From contig PUQB01000135.1 of assembly GCA_003024785.1 (NCBI GenBank), positions 447,244 through 511,243 of the forward strand: 64,000 nucleotides of DNA. Reading direction: 5' to 3'. Positions 26,587 through 38,900 of this stretch are shown here, one piece after another. Both the position numbers and the translations under genes were made by a program. Under the pieces are notes generated by a model. That model had not been told where the DNA came from. It ran no database searches and saw only the letters and a program-made list of their open reading frames with translations. Position 1 is the first letter of the stretch. Each line of letters starts with the position of its first letter. This DNA is from Selaginella tamariscina. Its lineage: Eukaryota; Streptophyta; Lycopodiopsida; Selaginellales; Selaginellaceae.

Positions 26587-29500
26587 ATGGACGTTTTCGT
26601 GTGTCGACTACCACTACACAAAGCGGCAAGGGATGGAAACGTGCATGAGATTCACACCTTGATCACACAAGGTACAAATGTCAATGATAGGGAAGCGGAA
26701 AACGGCCAGACAGCCCTGCATTTGGCGAGGAATGCTGAAATTGCCCGTATACTTCTCGAAAATGGGGCAGACGTGCACAAGACAAGGTTGGGGAAACACC
26801 CCTGTTTGATACAGTCCGTGGAGAAGAGCTGCCAAAGGCAGAGAAGGTGGAGCTTATTCGTTTGCTTCTGGACCATGGTGCTGGCATCAACGCAGTCAAC
26901 AAGTGGGACGGACACTCCTGCATATTGCAGTCCGGTGGATGGATCCCCAGGTGTGATCAAGTTGCTACTCGACCGTGGTGCGAATATCAATGCAGTGGAT
27001 GAAGATGGTGAGACTCCCTGTTTTATGCAGCAGTCTGTAGAGAAGAGCTGCCAAAGGCAGAGAAGCTAGAGCTTATTCGTTTGCTTCTGGACCATGGTGC
27101 TGACATCAACGCAGTCAACAAGCAGGGACAGACACTCCTGCATTTTGTAGTTATGACGGATGGATCCCCAGGTGTGATCAAGTTGCTACTCGACCATGGT
27201 GCGAATATCAATGCAGTGGATCGAAATGGTGAGACTCCCCTGTTTTATGCAGCAGTCCGTAGAGAAGAGCTGCCAAAGGCAGAGAAGGTGGAGCTTATTC
27301 GTTTGCTTCTGGACCATGGTGCTGGCATCAACGCAGTCAACAAGTGGGGACGGACACTCCTGCATATTGCAGTCCGGAGGGATGGATCCCCAGGTGTGAT
27401 CAAGTTGCTACTCGACCGTGGTGCGAATATCAACGCAGTGGATGAAGATGGTGAGACTCCCCTGTTTTATGCAGCAGTCCGTAGAGAAGAGCTGCCAAAG
27501 GCAGAGAAGCTGGAACTTATTCGTTTGCTTCTGGACCATGGTGCTGACATCAACGCAGTCAACAAGTGGGGACGGACACTCCTGCATATTGCAGTCCGGA
27601 GGGATGGATCCCCAGGTGTGATCAAGTTGCTACTCGACCGTGGTGCGAATATCAATGCAGTGGATCGAAATGGTGAGACTCCCCTGTTTTATGCAGCAGT
27701 CCGTAGAGAAGAGCTGCCAAAGGCAGAGAAGCTGGAACTTATTCGTTTGCTTCTGGACCATGGTGCTGACATCAACACAGTCAACAAGTTGGGACAGACA
27801 CTCTTGCATTTTAATGCTGGAAGAGAGCTGCCAAAGGAAGAGAAGGTGAAGCTTATTCGTTTGCTCCTCGACCGCGGTGCGAATATAGATGTGGAGATGC
27901 TGGTAGATGCACCAGCGCTTAAGTATGCTGAGGATCGGTACTTTGTCTTGGGGTCTGCTTTTCTAGCTGCACTCAAGTGTAACAATAAGGAGTTTGCAAT
28001 GGCTCTAACTGTGCATAGTAAGTCTTCTGAAGAGTGGACCGCCGGCATGGAGGCAAGTTACGATGATAATATTCAGGCCTTTGAATCACTTTTCGAAAGT
28101 CTTCCATCAAATGAGAGAAGAGAATTAAATTTATCTACGTTTGTGGAGGAACTGCCCTTTACTTGTAAGGTCTACTGGAGGTATGCCATTAATCTCTTGC
28201 ATATGCATTAACATGTGTAAAATATATCCATTAACATGTGTAAAATTGACAAGATGTCTTAACCTGCGTGCTCTCTACAGATTCATGAAAAACTACACAA
28301 ACGAGGATATCTCTAAGTTGCTGTCAACTTTAGACATCAATAAGGCAGAAGGGCGGATGAAACGAACTCCTTTGCACTGGGCAGCTATTTGCCGGGACAA
28401 GAAGTTCGTGGGTGTCCTATATGAATTGAAGCAGTGCGACTTAAGTTTGAAGGATATTTATAACAAGTATCCATTTGAGTACAACCAACGTACCTTTGGG
28501 TCTGCTTTTCTAGTTGCACTCAAGAAGAACAAGAAGGAATTAGCTATGGCTCTGCTAACGTGTTATAATAAGTCTTCAGAAGAGTGGACCGCTGGCATGG
28601 AGGCAGCCTACGTTGATATTGAGCCATTTGATTGGGTTCTGAAATATCGTCCAGAAAACGAGAGAAGAACAATGTTGCTGGAAGAGCTGCCTTTCGCTTG
28701 TAAGGTCTACTGGAGGTATGCCATTAATAGTAGTGAGTTAAAATAATTAAGAGTGTCTTTAACCTGCATGCTCTCTACAGGTTCATGACAGGCTACACAA
28801 ATGAGGATATCAAGCCCTTACTATCAATTTTAGACATCAACAAGGCAGGAGGGAAGATGAAACGAACTCCTTTGCACTGGGCAGTTATTTCCCGGGACAG
28901 TAAGTTCCTGGAAGTCCTATGTGGGTTGCACTGCGACGTAAGTACGAAGGATAGCTATAACAAGTCTGCATTTCAGTACCTTGTTGAGTCGGGTGATCAC
29001 CGCCTGCAAGGAATTATGCTGAGATCGAGGGAGGACCTACGCATTCAGTTAGAAGCGGAGTACAGGGAACGGCAAGTGTCCATCGACGCTGTGAATGCAA
29101 TCTTGGTTGGAGCAGCTCTAATTGCAGGACTCAGCTTTGCTGGTTTTATACAACCACCACTGGGCTACCCGGATGAGTCTAAGCCTTACGTTGCAATACA
29201 CAGGGCATGGGTGAAGATGTTCTGGATCTTCAACAGCCTCTCTTTCTACTTTGCCATGGCTTCGGTGCTGATGAGTGCCAAAGGTGTTCACCCCACACGT
29301 GGCATCTACATTGGAGAGGTGGTGAGGAGCATCCACGTAACACTCGTTTGGGCTTCCTCGTGTCTGACGTTTTTCTGTTGTGTTTATCGTATTGGCATTT
29401 GGTGCTGCCGGGTTTACACTGCTTCCGCAGAAGATGAAGTACCAGAGAGGCCTCATTGTCACGTCTTGCATAGGTGGATTTGTGTGCCTCGTTGTGCTTT

Positions 29501-29637
29501 GCTGGTTCCTCAAGAGCTTTATATCTTTGCTGCTAAGCTTGCACCTGTACTCCAACATCAAGGCTACTCTGGGACGAGTATTTGCTAAACGGCCCACTAC
29601 ACAGGATGATGTGGACCGCGTAATGAATATGGTCTAA
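26587..29637 (+). CDS. Ankyrin-repeat membrane protein with PGG-like C-terminus (ACD6/ITN1-like class), unit A; expanded, frame disturbed
   Basis: Plant ankyrin-PGG proteins have an N-terminal ankyrin stack and a C-terminal multi-pass membrane part; several act in defence or stress signalling. Three exons: 26587-28180, 28281-28715 and 28781-29637. Exon 1 starts MDVFVCRLPLHKAARDGNVH and carries an array of about five 222-bp modules, each with two ankyrin repeats (LLDHGADINAVNKWGRTLLH; IKLLLDRGANINAVDEDGET). Its tail module is FAMALTVHSKSSEEWTAGME to KVYWR. Exon 2 repeats the ankyrin and tail pattern. Exon 3 has one more ankyrin-like unit, then SIDAVNAILVGAALIAGLSF, PPLGYPDESKPYV (a PGG-like motif) and about four membrane helices. 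About three single-base changes shift the frame before 27.08 kb, and an extra T in gacgtttttctg (about 29,370) shifts it in the third helix. The copy is therefore probably impaired. Confidence 0.85.
26851..27850 (+). repeat. Tandem 222-bp double-ankyrin modules in exon 1, unit A
   Basis: The phrase agcttattcgtttgcttctg begins at about 26851, 27070, 27292, 27514 and 27736 (spacings 219, 222, 222, 222), with a last partial module at about 27850. The modules are nearly identical, which indicates recent unequal exchange. Each adds 74 residues, so a change in copy number keeps the frame. Confidence 0.93.
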
Positions 29638-30070
29638 CGTTTGGTGGGTCTTACATCATCTTCAATTCAGCCATCTCTTGTTTGCCAGCCTTGTACTAAA
29701 AACATAAATTGTTCCAAGTAACACAGCTTATACAAGAAAGTGTGAACTATAAAAGAATGTGTATTCTATGCTACAGGAGGATAGACGGACATGTACCGAG
29801 TAACAGGAATGGCATATACTCTCTCCAGTCAAATATTCTTGGGTTTTGATACTCAAGAAACTGCCCTGCACAGAGTACAAACCCACCTTCAACCTGCTTC
29901 AACAGCAAAAGATGCTGCATAAAGAAAACAAAAATTAATTAAATAAAATACACATGCCATACATCTGTTCTGTATATGTCTATGTGTATTGATTTAAAAT
30001 TGGAACAATTTATATATAGTAAAGAAGACCATAATGAACATAGTTACTACTCAGACAGTTTGAAACTTAC
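29638..30070. other. 3' flank of the ankyrin gene, unit A
   Basis: It probably includes the 3' untranslated region. On the minus strand a frame reading FVLCAGQFLEYQNPRIFDW is open for about 45 codons near 29,780-29,920 and is conserved in unit C. I could not assign it to a family and do not call it a gene. Confidence 0.4.
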
Positions 30071-30276
30071 TGTTATGACCCATATAACGAATCAAAGAAT
30101 ATTCCCCAGAAAGGTATAAGCTAGAATATTCCTAGGAGCTATACCTAGATCTAAGAGAATTAAGGGCACTATTATTGGAAGCCTTTTTGGAGAGCAGCGT
30201 GTGGAGACTAGAGACAGCTCGGGGGAGGTCGGGTGGTTTGTGAGGGTCTCTAGATTGTACGTAGTGGTGCCTAACA
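30071..30276 (+). repeat. Left LTR of the second Ty3/gypsy element
   Basis: A short LTR from tgttatgacccatataacg to ggtgcctaaca, matched at 34610-34831. Confidence 0.92.
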
Positions 30277-33200
30277 ATTTGGTATCGGAGGAGGTTCGAG
30301 ATGAGTGACCGGTGGGAAGGAGAAGACAACACCAATGAGGAGTGGACGAACCAGGAAATCGTGCTCGAATTATACGCTATGGCGAAGGATTCCAAGCAAT
30401 TTCAAGAGTACGTGACTGGTTCCTTGGAGGTGATTCGTGAGCGGTTGGATACTATTGAAGATCAACTTGCTCAAGGAACCGTGACTGGTAAGAGCAGGGT
30501 GCTAGATCGTCTTCGCGTTCCACCTTTTACCGGTAAAGAATCTGCGGATGAGGCTATGAGTTGGCTTGAGATAGCAGCGAACTTGCTCACTGCACAGGGA
30601 GTAACTACCGAGCAGGCTATGATAGCTGTATCAGTAGCCTTGAAGGATAAAGCTGCGAGGTGGTGGACACGCATTCGAAATCAGCGCCAGTTAGCTCACC
30701 AGGAGATGATTGCAACTTGGGAGGAGTTCTCTGAGCTATTTAAGGAGTATGCTCCTCGGTTCGATGTGTCTCATGCAAGGCGTGAATTGCGACATTTAGA
30801 GCAAGGGAAGATGACCTTGGACGATTACATTGAGAAATTGAGTCAATTACTTTGCCGTGTACCTGACGTGTCTGTCAACCAGCAGAAGGATTATTTTGTA
30901 GATGGGCTGCGAAGTGCTAACTTGCGTAGACATCTTAACTCGGTAATTCAGTCCAAGACTTTAGAGGAGCTGTTCGAATATGCTCGCTTGCTAAATGAGG
31001 AGGATAAGGTGTTTAAGGAGAATGAGCGACATGGCAAGAAGCGTGGTAGGAGCACCTCTCCAAGTCCTCGTGAGCACCAGGAGTATAGAGGGAATAGCCA
31101 TCGTGCTAGGCCGAAGTCCAAGCTGGTAGCTTCTAGTTCTTATCGCACCGACAATCGGCCTAAGAAGATTGTCAAGGTGTTTGATAGTGAACGTTGCCAC
31201 CTGTGTGGAGAGGTGGGACACTGGAAGGCCAATTGTCCAGGAGGAACAAGCCCAAGGGCAAGGGGTTCAATGGTGACAAGGACAAGGAGACACCTAAGAA
31301 GCTTCAGGAGATGGAGCGTGGAGAGGAACACAAGGGAGATAGTTCTAAACCACGAGGTAAATTTTGTCTGTTCTTGCTCGACAGGTAAACTGCATGGCAC
31401 GGGAGGAGCCACACACACGTGCTATTGTGGTGGAGGGACGACTTGGTGAACGTCCAGTGCGAATCCTCTTGGATAGCGGAAGTAGCGATAACTTTGTATC
31501 AGCAAAGTTAGTGCAGGAGTGCAGCTTGCCCATGAAGACTGTGCCTCAATACGAGATTGAGGGCTCAGCTACTGTCACACAGAGCTGGAATGCTTGTGTG
31601 GAGGAGTTACAGCTGACGGTTGGCAAAACTCAGCTGGTGGAGACTTTCTTCTTGCGGAGCTAGCGCGTGTGGACCTCATCCTTGGGATGAGCTGGCTGGA
31701 GCGTGTGGATCCTGAGATCAAGTGGAGCATCAAGCGAGTGAAGCTTGAGTACAGTGGAGTGAAAGACACTTGGTTTGGAACAAGGCTTGAGTCTCCAAAC
31801 AAGTATCTTTCTACTATGTCTTTGAAGAAATATCTCCGTAATAAAGAAGATCAAGTCTTTCTGATGTATATACGTGAGTTAGATTCTTCTAATGTCACAT
31901 TGGGCGAGGCTGCTGTGCAAGTTGTCCTTGAGGAATTTGCTGATGTCTTCCCTCCTGAGCTACCTCATGGCTTACCACCTGCAAGAGGTGTGGAGCATGA
32001 GATTGTGTTGGAACAGGGTACGAAAGCCATTACCGTAAGCCGTTCCGACTGAGCCATGCTGAGGAGCAAGAGGTTTAAGAGACAAGTGATGGAGCTATTG
32101 GAATATGGCTTCATACAACCGAGCAAGTCTCCATTTGGTGCACCAGTATTGCTTGTCAGGAAGAAGGATGGCACCATGAGGATTGCATAGACTACAGAGC
32201 TCTCAACAAGCAAACAGTGAAGGACAGGATGCCCATGCCACGTGTGGATACTATCATGGATCATCTCGGTGGAGCCAGAGTGTTCACCAAGATAGACTTG
32301 CGTAGCGGGTATCATCAGATTGCTGTGAAGGAGGCAGATATCTACAACTGCTTTCAACACTAGCTTCGGGCATTTTGAGTTCACTGTTATGCCATTTGGC
32401 TTAACAAATGCCCCAGCCACATTCACTCGGTTGATGACTGAGGTGTTTGGTGACTACTTGCATGACTTTGTGGAGATCTTCCTCGACGATATTCTTATTT
32501 ACAGTAAGAATATGAAGGAGCATGTGGAGCATTTGCGGAGAGTTCTTCAATTGCTGAGGAAGAACAAGCTCTATGCAAAGAAGAGCAAATGTGCATTTGC
32601 TCAGTGCGAAGTGGAGTATTTGGGTCACATTGTGACGCCAAGTGGAGTGAAGACTGATCCACAGAAGGTGGCAGTGGTGGAGCAATGGCCAGTTCCTAGC
32701 AATGCACAAGAGTTACGGAGTTTCTTGGGCATGGCTGGTTATTACCGGCGGTATGTCAAGGATTATGCCAAGAAAGCTTCTCCGTTAACTAGGTTGCTAA
32801 GGAAGGACGTTCCCTTTGCATGGAGTGCTTCAGAGGAGAGCAGTTTCCAAGCTTTGAAACAAGCTTTGGTACGTGCACCAGTTTTATGTATTGCAGATCC
32901 CTCTAAGCCTTATGAGGTATCGTGTGATGCAAGTGGAGTGGCCATTGGAGCTGTACTTATGCAAGAGGGAAGGCCTATTGCTTATGAGAGTCGTACTTTG
33001 AATCCTGCAGAGCAACGGTACTCAACGTATGAGCAAGAACTACTGGCTATTGTTAATGCATTACGAGTTTGGAGGCACTATCTTTATGGTGCAAGTTTCA
33101 AGGTGTTTACAGATCACAAGCCTTTGGTGTATCTGTTCACACAGAAAGAGTTAAACTCTCGGCAAGCTCGCTGGATGGTTAAGCTCATGGAGTTTGGCGA

Positions 33201-34609
33201 ATTTCCTATTGAGCATCGCGCAGGAAAGACTAACGTGGTGGCAGATGCTTTGTCACGCGTTAGGAGAGCCACAGTAGTGGGAGAATTCCAAACACGCTTA
33301 TGTAATGCATTAACAAGGACGGTCAGTGAGTTTAGCCAAGTAGTTCAACATGCTCAAGCACAAGACGCGAGGTGCAGGAGCTCAAAGGACAGCTAGAGCC
33401 ACCATTCTCATTTCAGGATGGGGTTTTGTACTACAATGGCCTGTGTACCTTCCTCGTGTGGACCATTTGATCAACCAGGTACTATATTTTCATCATGATC
33501 GCCCGGAGGCTGGTCATTTTGGGGGGAGGAAAACGTATGAGTTGATCAAGAGGAGGTTCTACTGGAGGAATATGAAAGCTGATATCATAGAGTACTGCAG
33601 GACTTGTGACAAGTGTCAGCAAGTAAAGGTGCCCAGGGAGAAACCAGGTGGGCTATTAGTACCATTGCCTATTCCAGACAGGCGATGGGGCAGTATCTCT
33701 ATGGACTTTGTCACCCATTTGCCAAGGACACAGAGGCAGAATGAACAGGTGTGGGTCATTGTGGACAGGTTGACAAAGTTTGTCAAGTTAGTTCCCTTGG
33801 GGAAGAATGTGAATGCATCCGAGCTAGCTACGATGTATTTACAACATGTATTTCCTATCCACGGATTTCCAGATGATATTGTAAGTGATAGGGACTCCAA
33901 GTTCACTTCTAGCTTTTGGAGAGGCTTTTCTAAGTGCATAGAAGTGAAGCTTAAGTTGTGCGGAGATCATCCCGAAACAGATGGGCAAACAGAGAGGGTG
34001 AATCAAGTTCTGGAAGATATGCTAAGGTGCACTATTAACCAGAAGGAAGTGGCATTGAAATGAGTCCATACTATGCTATGTTTGGACGACATCCCAAGAC
34101 AGCTTTTGAGCTCGGTTTAGCAAGTAAGAAGGCTCAAGGCAACATGGATGAGGAAGCTAAAGATCTGAGTGTTGAACTTGAAAACATTCAGAGTTTGTGC
34201 AAGAAGAACTTACAAGCAGCTCAGAGCTGAGCTATCAAGTTTGCTAATGAGCACAGAAGCTTCCGAGAGTTCCAGGTGGGGGATTATGTATATCTCCAAG
34301 TGGTATTTGCCACACATGTAAGGCGGAACACAGTTGTGACCTTACGGAAGGGACGCAATGATAAGTTGTCTCCCAGGTACTCAGGTCCTTATGAGATTCT
34401 GGAGCGTATCGGTAAGGTGGCATATCGACTACGGCTGCCAGAAGGAGTGAGGGTGCACCCAGTGTTTCACGTTAGCCAGTTAAAGAGAGTACTCACAAGG
34501 AACGAGTCCCGAGTAGATTCTTTGTGGATGTACGAGGCTAATGATACAGAACCAATTGAGTAAGTTATTACTGCCCTTGAGGACAAGGACTTGCTAATGG
34601 GGGGAGAAT

Positions 34610-34831
34610 TGTTATGACCCATATAACGAATCAAAGAATATTCCCCAGAAAGGTATAAGCTAGAATATTCCTAGGAAGCTATACCTAGATCTAAGAGAAT
34701 CAAGGGCGCACTAAGATTGGAGGCCAATAAAAAATTAGAATTCACCAGAGCAGCGTGTGGAGACTAGAGACAGCTCGGGGGGTTGGGTGGTTTTGTGAGG
34801 GTCTCTAGTTTGTACATAGTGGTGCCTAACA
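34610..34831 (+). repeat. Right LTR of the second Ty3/gypsy element
   Basis: It has the same ends as the left copy. It is about 16 bp longer because of a differing AT-rich stretch near 34,700-34,745. It is followed by the CTTAC duplication and then by unit DNA that continues as in unit C. Confidence 0.92.
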
Positions 34832-35068
34832 CTTACATTGTATGTCACGACTTTACCAATATATATAGTAGCAGTCTATCGTTAAGAACTATATAATTTT
34901 ATTGATATGTGCATGTTTATTATATGGTAATAAATCATGGGGACTATATATACAAAAATAATGGTTAAGGTTAGTATAGCTACAGAACGAACTGTCTGTC
35001 TAAGTGACTAGTACTTAATAGATTATAAATACTTACTAAATTAATATTATAATTTAATATTTTATTAC

Positions 35069-35381
35069 CTGCTTTCTTCCGGTGGGGGGACCTTGATAAC
35101 ACAGTCTTCTCCATAGGCACTTCCCCAAACCATGTCCTCTGAAATGGACCTTCTTTCAATGTAATAGAGATTTGAGAGGACCATCGGCCTCAATATATAA
35201 ATTTCCAGCTAAACAAATATACATTAGTATTACATTTATTCCTATACACAATTAGACTCTCTCTCTCTCTCACACACACGCGCGCGCGCACACACACACA
35301 CACACTGGATATGTAATTACCTCTCCCTCCACTTCCACCAGATGGACCACCATAAGGAATGAATTTCTCCAATTTCTCCGC
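35069..35381 (-). pseudogene. Two-exon OBG GTPase fragment, unit A
   Basis: Minus-strand exons 35381-35321 and 35208-35069 encode only the N-terminal Obg domain. The first gives AEKLEKFIPYGGPSGGSGGR, the glycine motif in its normal orientation, and the second GNLYIEADGPLKSLLH. A later frame of the second exon reads GSAYGEDCVIKVPPPEESR. There are no G-domain exons below it. The sequence immediately to its left (about 34.84-35.07 kb) resembles that next to the matching exon of the larger OBG gene (about 38.24-38.52 kb). The fragment is therefore a partial tandem copy made before the large units were duplicated. Confidence 0.75.
35260..35306. repeat. Composite CT/CA/CG microsatellite
   Basis: Runs of CT, CA, CG and again CA stand next to each other inside the intron of the OBG fragment. 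The same site in unit B has lost the CG part and much of the CA. Confidence 0.9.
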
Positions 35382-35914
35382 CTACACCATTAAAAACAAA
35401 ATATGTCTCTATAGTTATGTATAATACACATGTCCTATATGTGTTGTTGTGTGTCTGCGGTATGTCTGTGTATGTCTCAATTAGAACAGATATTTAGTAA
35501 TAAAAATTGTTATAATATGCTTAAGTTGTGGAGTATATGCTTTTATTAAGATTAACTCTCTCTCTATATATACATCTCCAAATATAATACAAAATATTAT
35601 ATTAAAAGAATACTTATATAATTTATTTGATAGTTAATTAATTCAAAAAAAATCACTAGAAGATATTAATGTAAATTACCCATTGTACACCTGTTATTGG
35701 ATACTTATTGAAGCATGCAGCTCACAGAAAATAACTTAGTATACAACTACTACATGCAAACTAAGAGAGAGTAACTCTATGATTGCTATGTACTCTATAT
35801 TATATATCTTTAGTTTTATATGTGTATATATATATATATATCAATCAGGAGTTTTAAGTACTCAGCATTTATGCAAATTGTGTGTGTGTGTGCGCGTGAG
35901 AGAGAGAGTAGCAC

Positions 35915-38900
35915 ACACATCACCAATGACGATCTTATCCCCTTAGTGAGCATTCACTGCACTGTGTTCCAAAACATGTTGAAATCTCTGCAAAGACTCA
36001 AAATACCTGTGTATAAATGCATTAGTTAAGATATATATAATATGAAATTTACAGTAGTTCATATTATAGCTCAAATAATATTGTTATATATATAAAGTAA
36101 AATAAGAATCAGTACTATTAACAGTACTCAATTGTATAGCTAATGAGGTTTAACTATATAACTAAAAGAATATTCAATATAAAATGAAAAGTAATACATA
36201 ACATCACATTAATATATATATTTACAAGTAATATACAGCATTATAACTACATAAGACATATATAGAGAATAAATTGTTAATACTAGAAACGATTTTATTT
36301 AATTGTGAAGGTTTATAAATAAATGTTTAAGTAAATAAACAATTAACGTTAAACTATATCAATTATAGTGTTTACCATTGCTTAACTACATAATTATTAC
36401 CATATCAAGAAAAATTTAACATATTAAGCATAATTAAACTTTATACTGGTATATCATGTGAAATATGATAATAAAAATTATATGTATTTCATGTAAAATA
36501 TTTTAAAGTAAGAGTAAACTATGCAATGAATGATATATTAGAAGATAAAAATAAATAATTGTACTCGAGTAAACTAAATCTTCACTTCTTCTGCTGCTGC
36601 AAAATATACACATACGTGTGTGGGGGAGGAGAGAGATAAATTGTATAATAAACAAGCATAAACATGTAGCTATATACACACACGATCCATCATATACAAC
36701 TATCTTTAACATTACATATCATATATATAATACACAATACACTTCAGTAGACACACATGTATAGATACATATACACATTCCAACGGACTGAAATAGCTTA
36801 AACATAGATTAAATACTACATCCACCATACCTACACAGATGACACAGATACACATGTAGTATATACATACATGCATCCGATACACACGCACATATACATG
36901 TATATTTAAAAACATATGTGTATCTATACAAATATACCTACATACATGTAGAGAATACAATACATACACATATTCATACCTGTATACGTTGTTTTATTAG
37001 ACTAAAGAAGCTTATAAGTAACATGAACGAGCTCCTTCGTGCCTTGTAGTGTTGCAGCACTAATAGGAAGAGTCTTCACACCACGTGATTCCATACCTTC
37101 CCCATCTTTCAGATGCTTCTGGAATATCCATCTTGTTAAAAGCTACGATGCCTTCGAAGCTAATAATGGATTAAATAGCTCTAGCTCTGTACGTATTGCT
37201 ACATACTCGGGTTGCCGACTTGTACCATCTATAACGTGTATCTGTGCAAAAACATTATTCACACACACACAACACACACAGGTGTGTGTGTGTGTGTATG
37301 AATTATAATGCATTGTTTATGTCCATGCATCCACAAAGTTAACTTTACACATATGAAGTACTGTATAGCATATGTGTATAATACATATACATAGTTCTTA
37401 CCTCATGTATGCATAATGTACTGTGCCACATACATGCACATGCACATCCACACACGCACACACAATGTAATGCAAGATTTTCTAATGAATGAATTAATTA
37501 TTTAATTACCAGAAGTGTGACGAAGAAACTCATGCCCAAGACCATACCCAGAATGTGCACCTTCCAGCAGACTTGATAAGTCAGCTACGATCCCAATACA
37601 CTTATATAAATATATATAAAACGTGTGTGTTGTGTAAATATGACCCTATAAAGGCAATTACATAATACATAACAAGGTTATATCAAAATCAATTGAACAA
37701 AATGATTTCAGTATGTGTGCGGACGTGACATGCAAACACGCAGGCGCACATACAGAGAGAGATAGATTTCCTTATGTTAATTGTGGACTAGTTATTTAAC
37801 TTCTGTGCGCACACGAACACGCACTAACCATGGTCGCGTCATAATCAAGTGAAACGACGCAAGTTTTTGGTAAAAGCGTAGTAAATGGATATGCAGCAAC
37901 CTGCGGCCGCAGCTGATATTGCACTTAATAATGTACTCTTCCCTGCCAAAATGCACACACCCAAACCGTGAACAAGGAAGGATACATTCGGCTCCTCGTT
38001 CACTTTTCAGATATCTGTGGAGTTCTATGCTTTGCCGATTTGAAAGAAGCGTTTCCACGTCCTCATCGTAGCAATAACTCCTTTTGTTTGTCAATTCCAT
38101 TAACAAATTCCTACAAATGTATATTAGTTTATACTTTTTTATACTTTTTGTTGGTATATAGTTAACAAGTTACTACATAGTTATCCCGACATTAAAACGT
38201 TTGTTCTTAGCATATAACAGATTATTAGCTCAGATAGTTTGAAACTCACGACTCTTTAATATATATACTAGCAGTCCATCGTTAAAAATTATATGATTTT
38301 ATTGATACGTGAATGATTTTACTGTATACGTATCTAATTATTACAATAATAGATCATCTGGACTATATATATATATAAAAGAAAAAGTATATAGTTATTG
38401 GTCGCTACAAAGCTACAGATATATAAGAGGGGGGTCTATGCCAGCTTCGTAAACTTTAATTAAACTGTATTTACTAGATTATATAAAACTTACTATATTA
38501 AAAAAAAAAATACCCTAATTTTATTACCTGCTGCCTTTTGCTTCTGTAAAATGAGTTCCCAACCTCTCCGTACGCACCATTCTTGGCACTTCCCTGAACC
38601 ATGCCCTCCTCGTCCCGCTCTGAAATGAACTTTCTTTCAAAAATGTGAGAGAACCATCGCCTCAATATAAATTTCCACCTAAATAAATATACATTCATAT
38701 GTCTTAATATATAAGTATTACACACGACTCTCCCCCCCTCCCTTCCCCTCCAGACACACACACACACACACAACCAAACGTGCACACACTTGTATATGTA
38801 ATGTGGTCCATCTGGTGGAAGTAGGGAAGAGGTCGTGAGGAATAAACTTCTCTATGCGAATACATATATACAATATTATATGTGTATACATGTAATATAT

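Larger units (their letters stand above)
30071..34831 (+). mobile_element. Ty3/gypsy LTR retrotransposon, broken but less decayed fossil; unit A only
   Basis: LTRs lie at 30071-30276 and 34610-34831, and the target duplication CTTAC at 30066-30070 and 34832-34836. A primer-binding site resembling the initiator tRNA-Met complement (tggtatcggag, about 30280) follows the left LTR, and a G-rich tract precedes the right one. Parts in order are gag (about 30.3-31.2 kb) with a zinc knuckle CHLCGEVGHWKANC, protease-like (about 31.4-31.6 kb), reverse transcriptase (about 31.9-32.75 kb), RNase H (about 32.8-33.3 kb) and integrase (about 33.4-34.56 kb). I saw no clear chromodomain at the end. The coding part has about five breaks. 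The LTRs are mostly alike apart from a few indels, so it is younger than the first element. Unit C shows the empty insertion site. Confidence 0.92.

Noticed and set aside
26851-27850. Regular 222-bp spacing suggesting a CRISPR-like or satellite array
   Set aside because: The units are coding ankyrin repeats in one frame, with no constant-repeat and variable-spacer pattern.
26587-29637. Ankyrin gene as a bacterial or symbiont effector
   Set aside because: It has introns with conserved gag/gtatgcc donors and a PGG-like membrane domain typical of plants.
37829-38110. Long minus-strand frame around 37.8-38.1 kb as a separate novel gene
   Set aside because: Other frames of the same strand give the OBG P-loop and YPFTTLLPK region, so this is a shadow of a frame-disturbed OBG exon.
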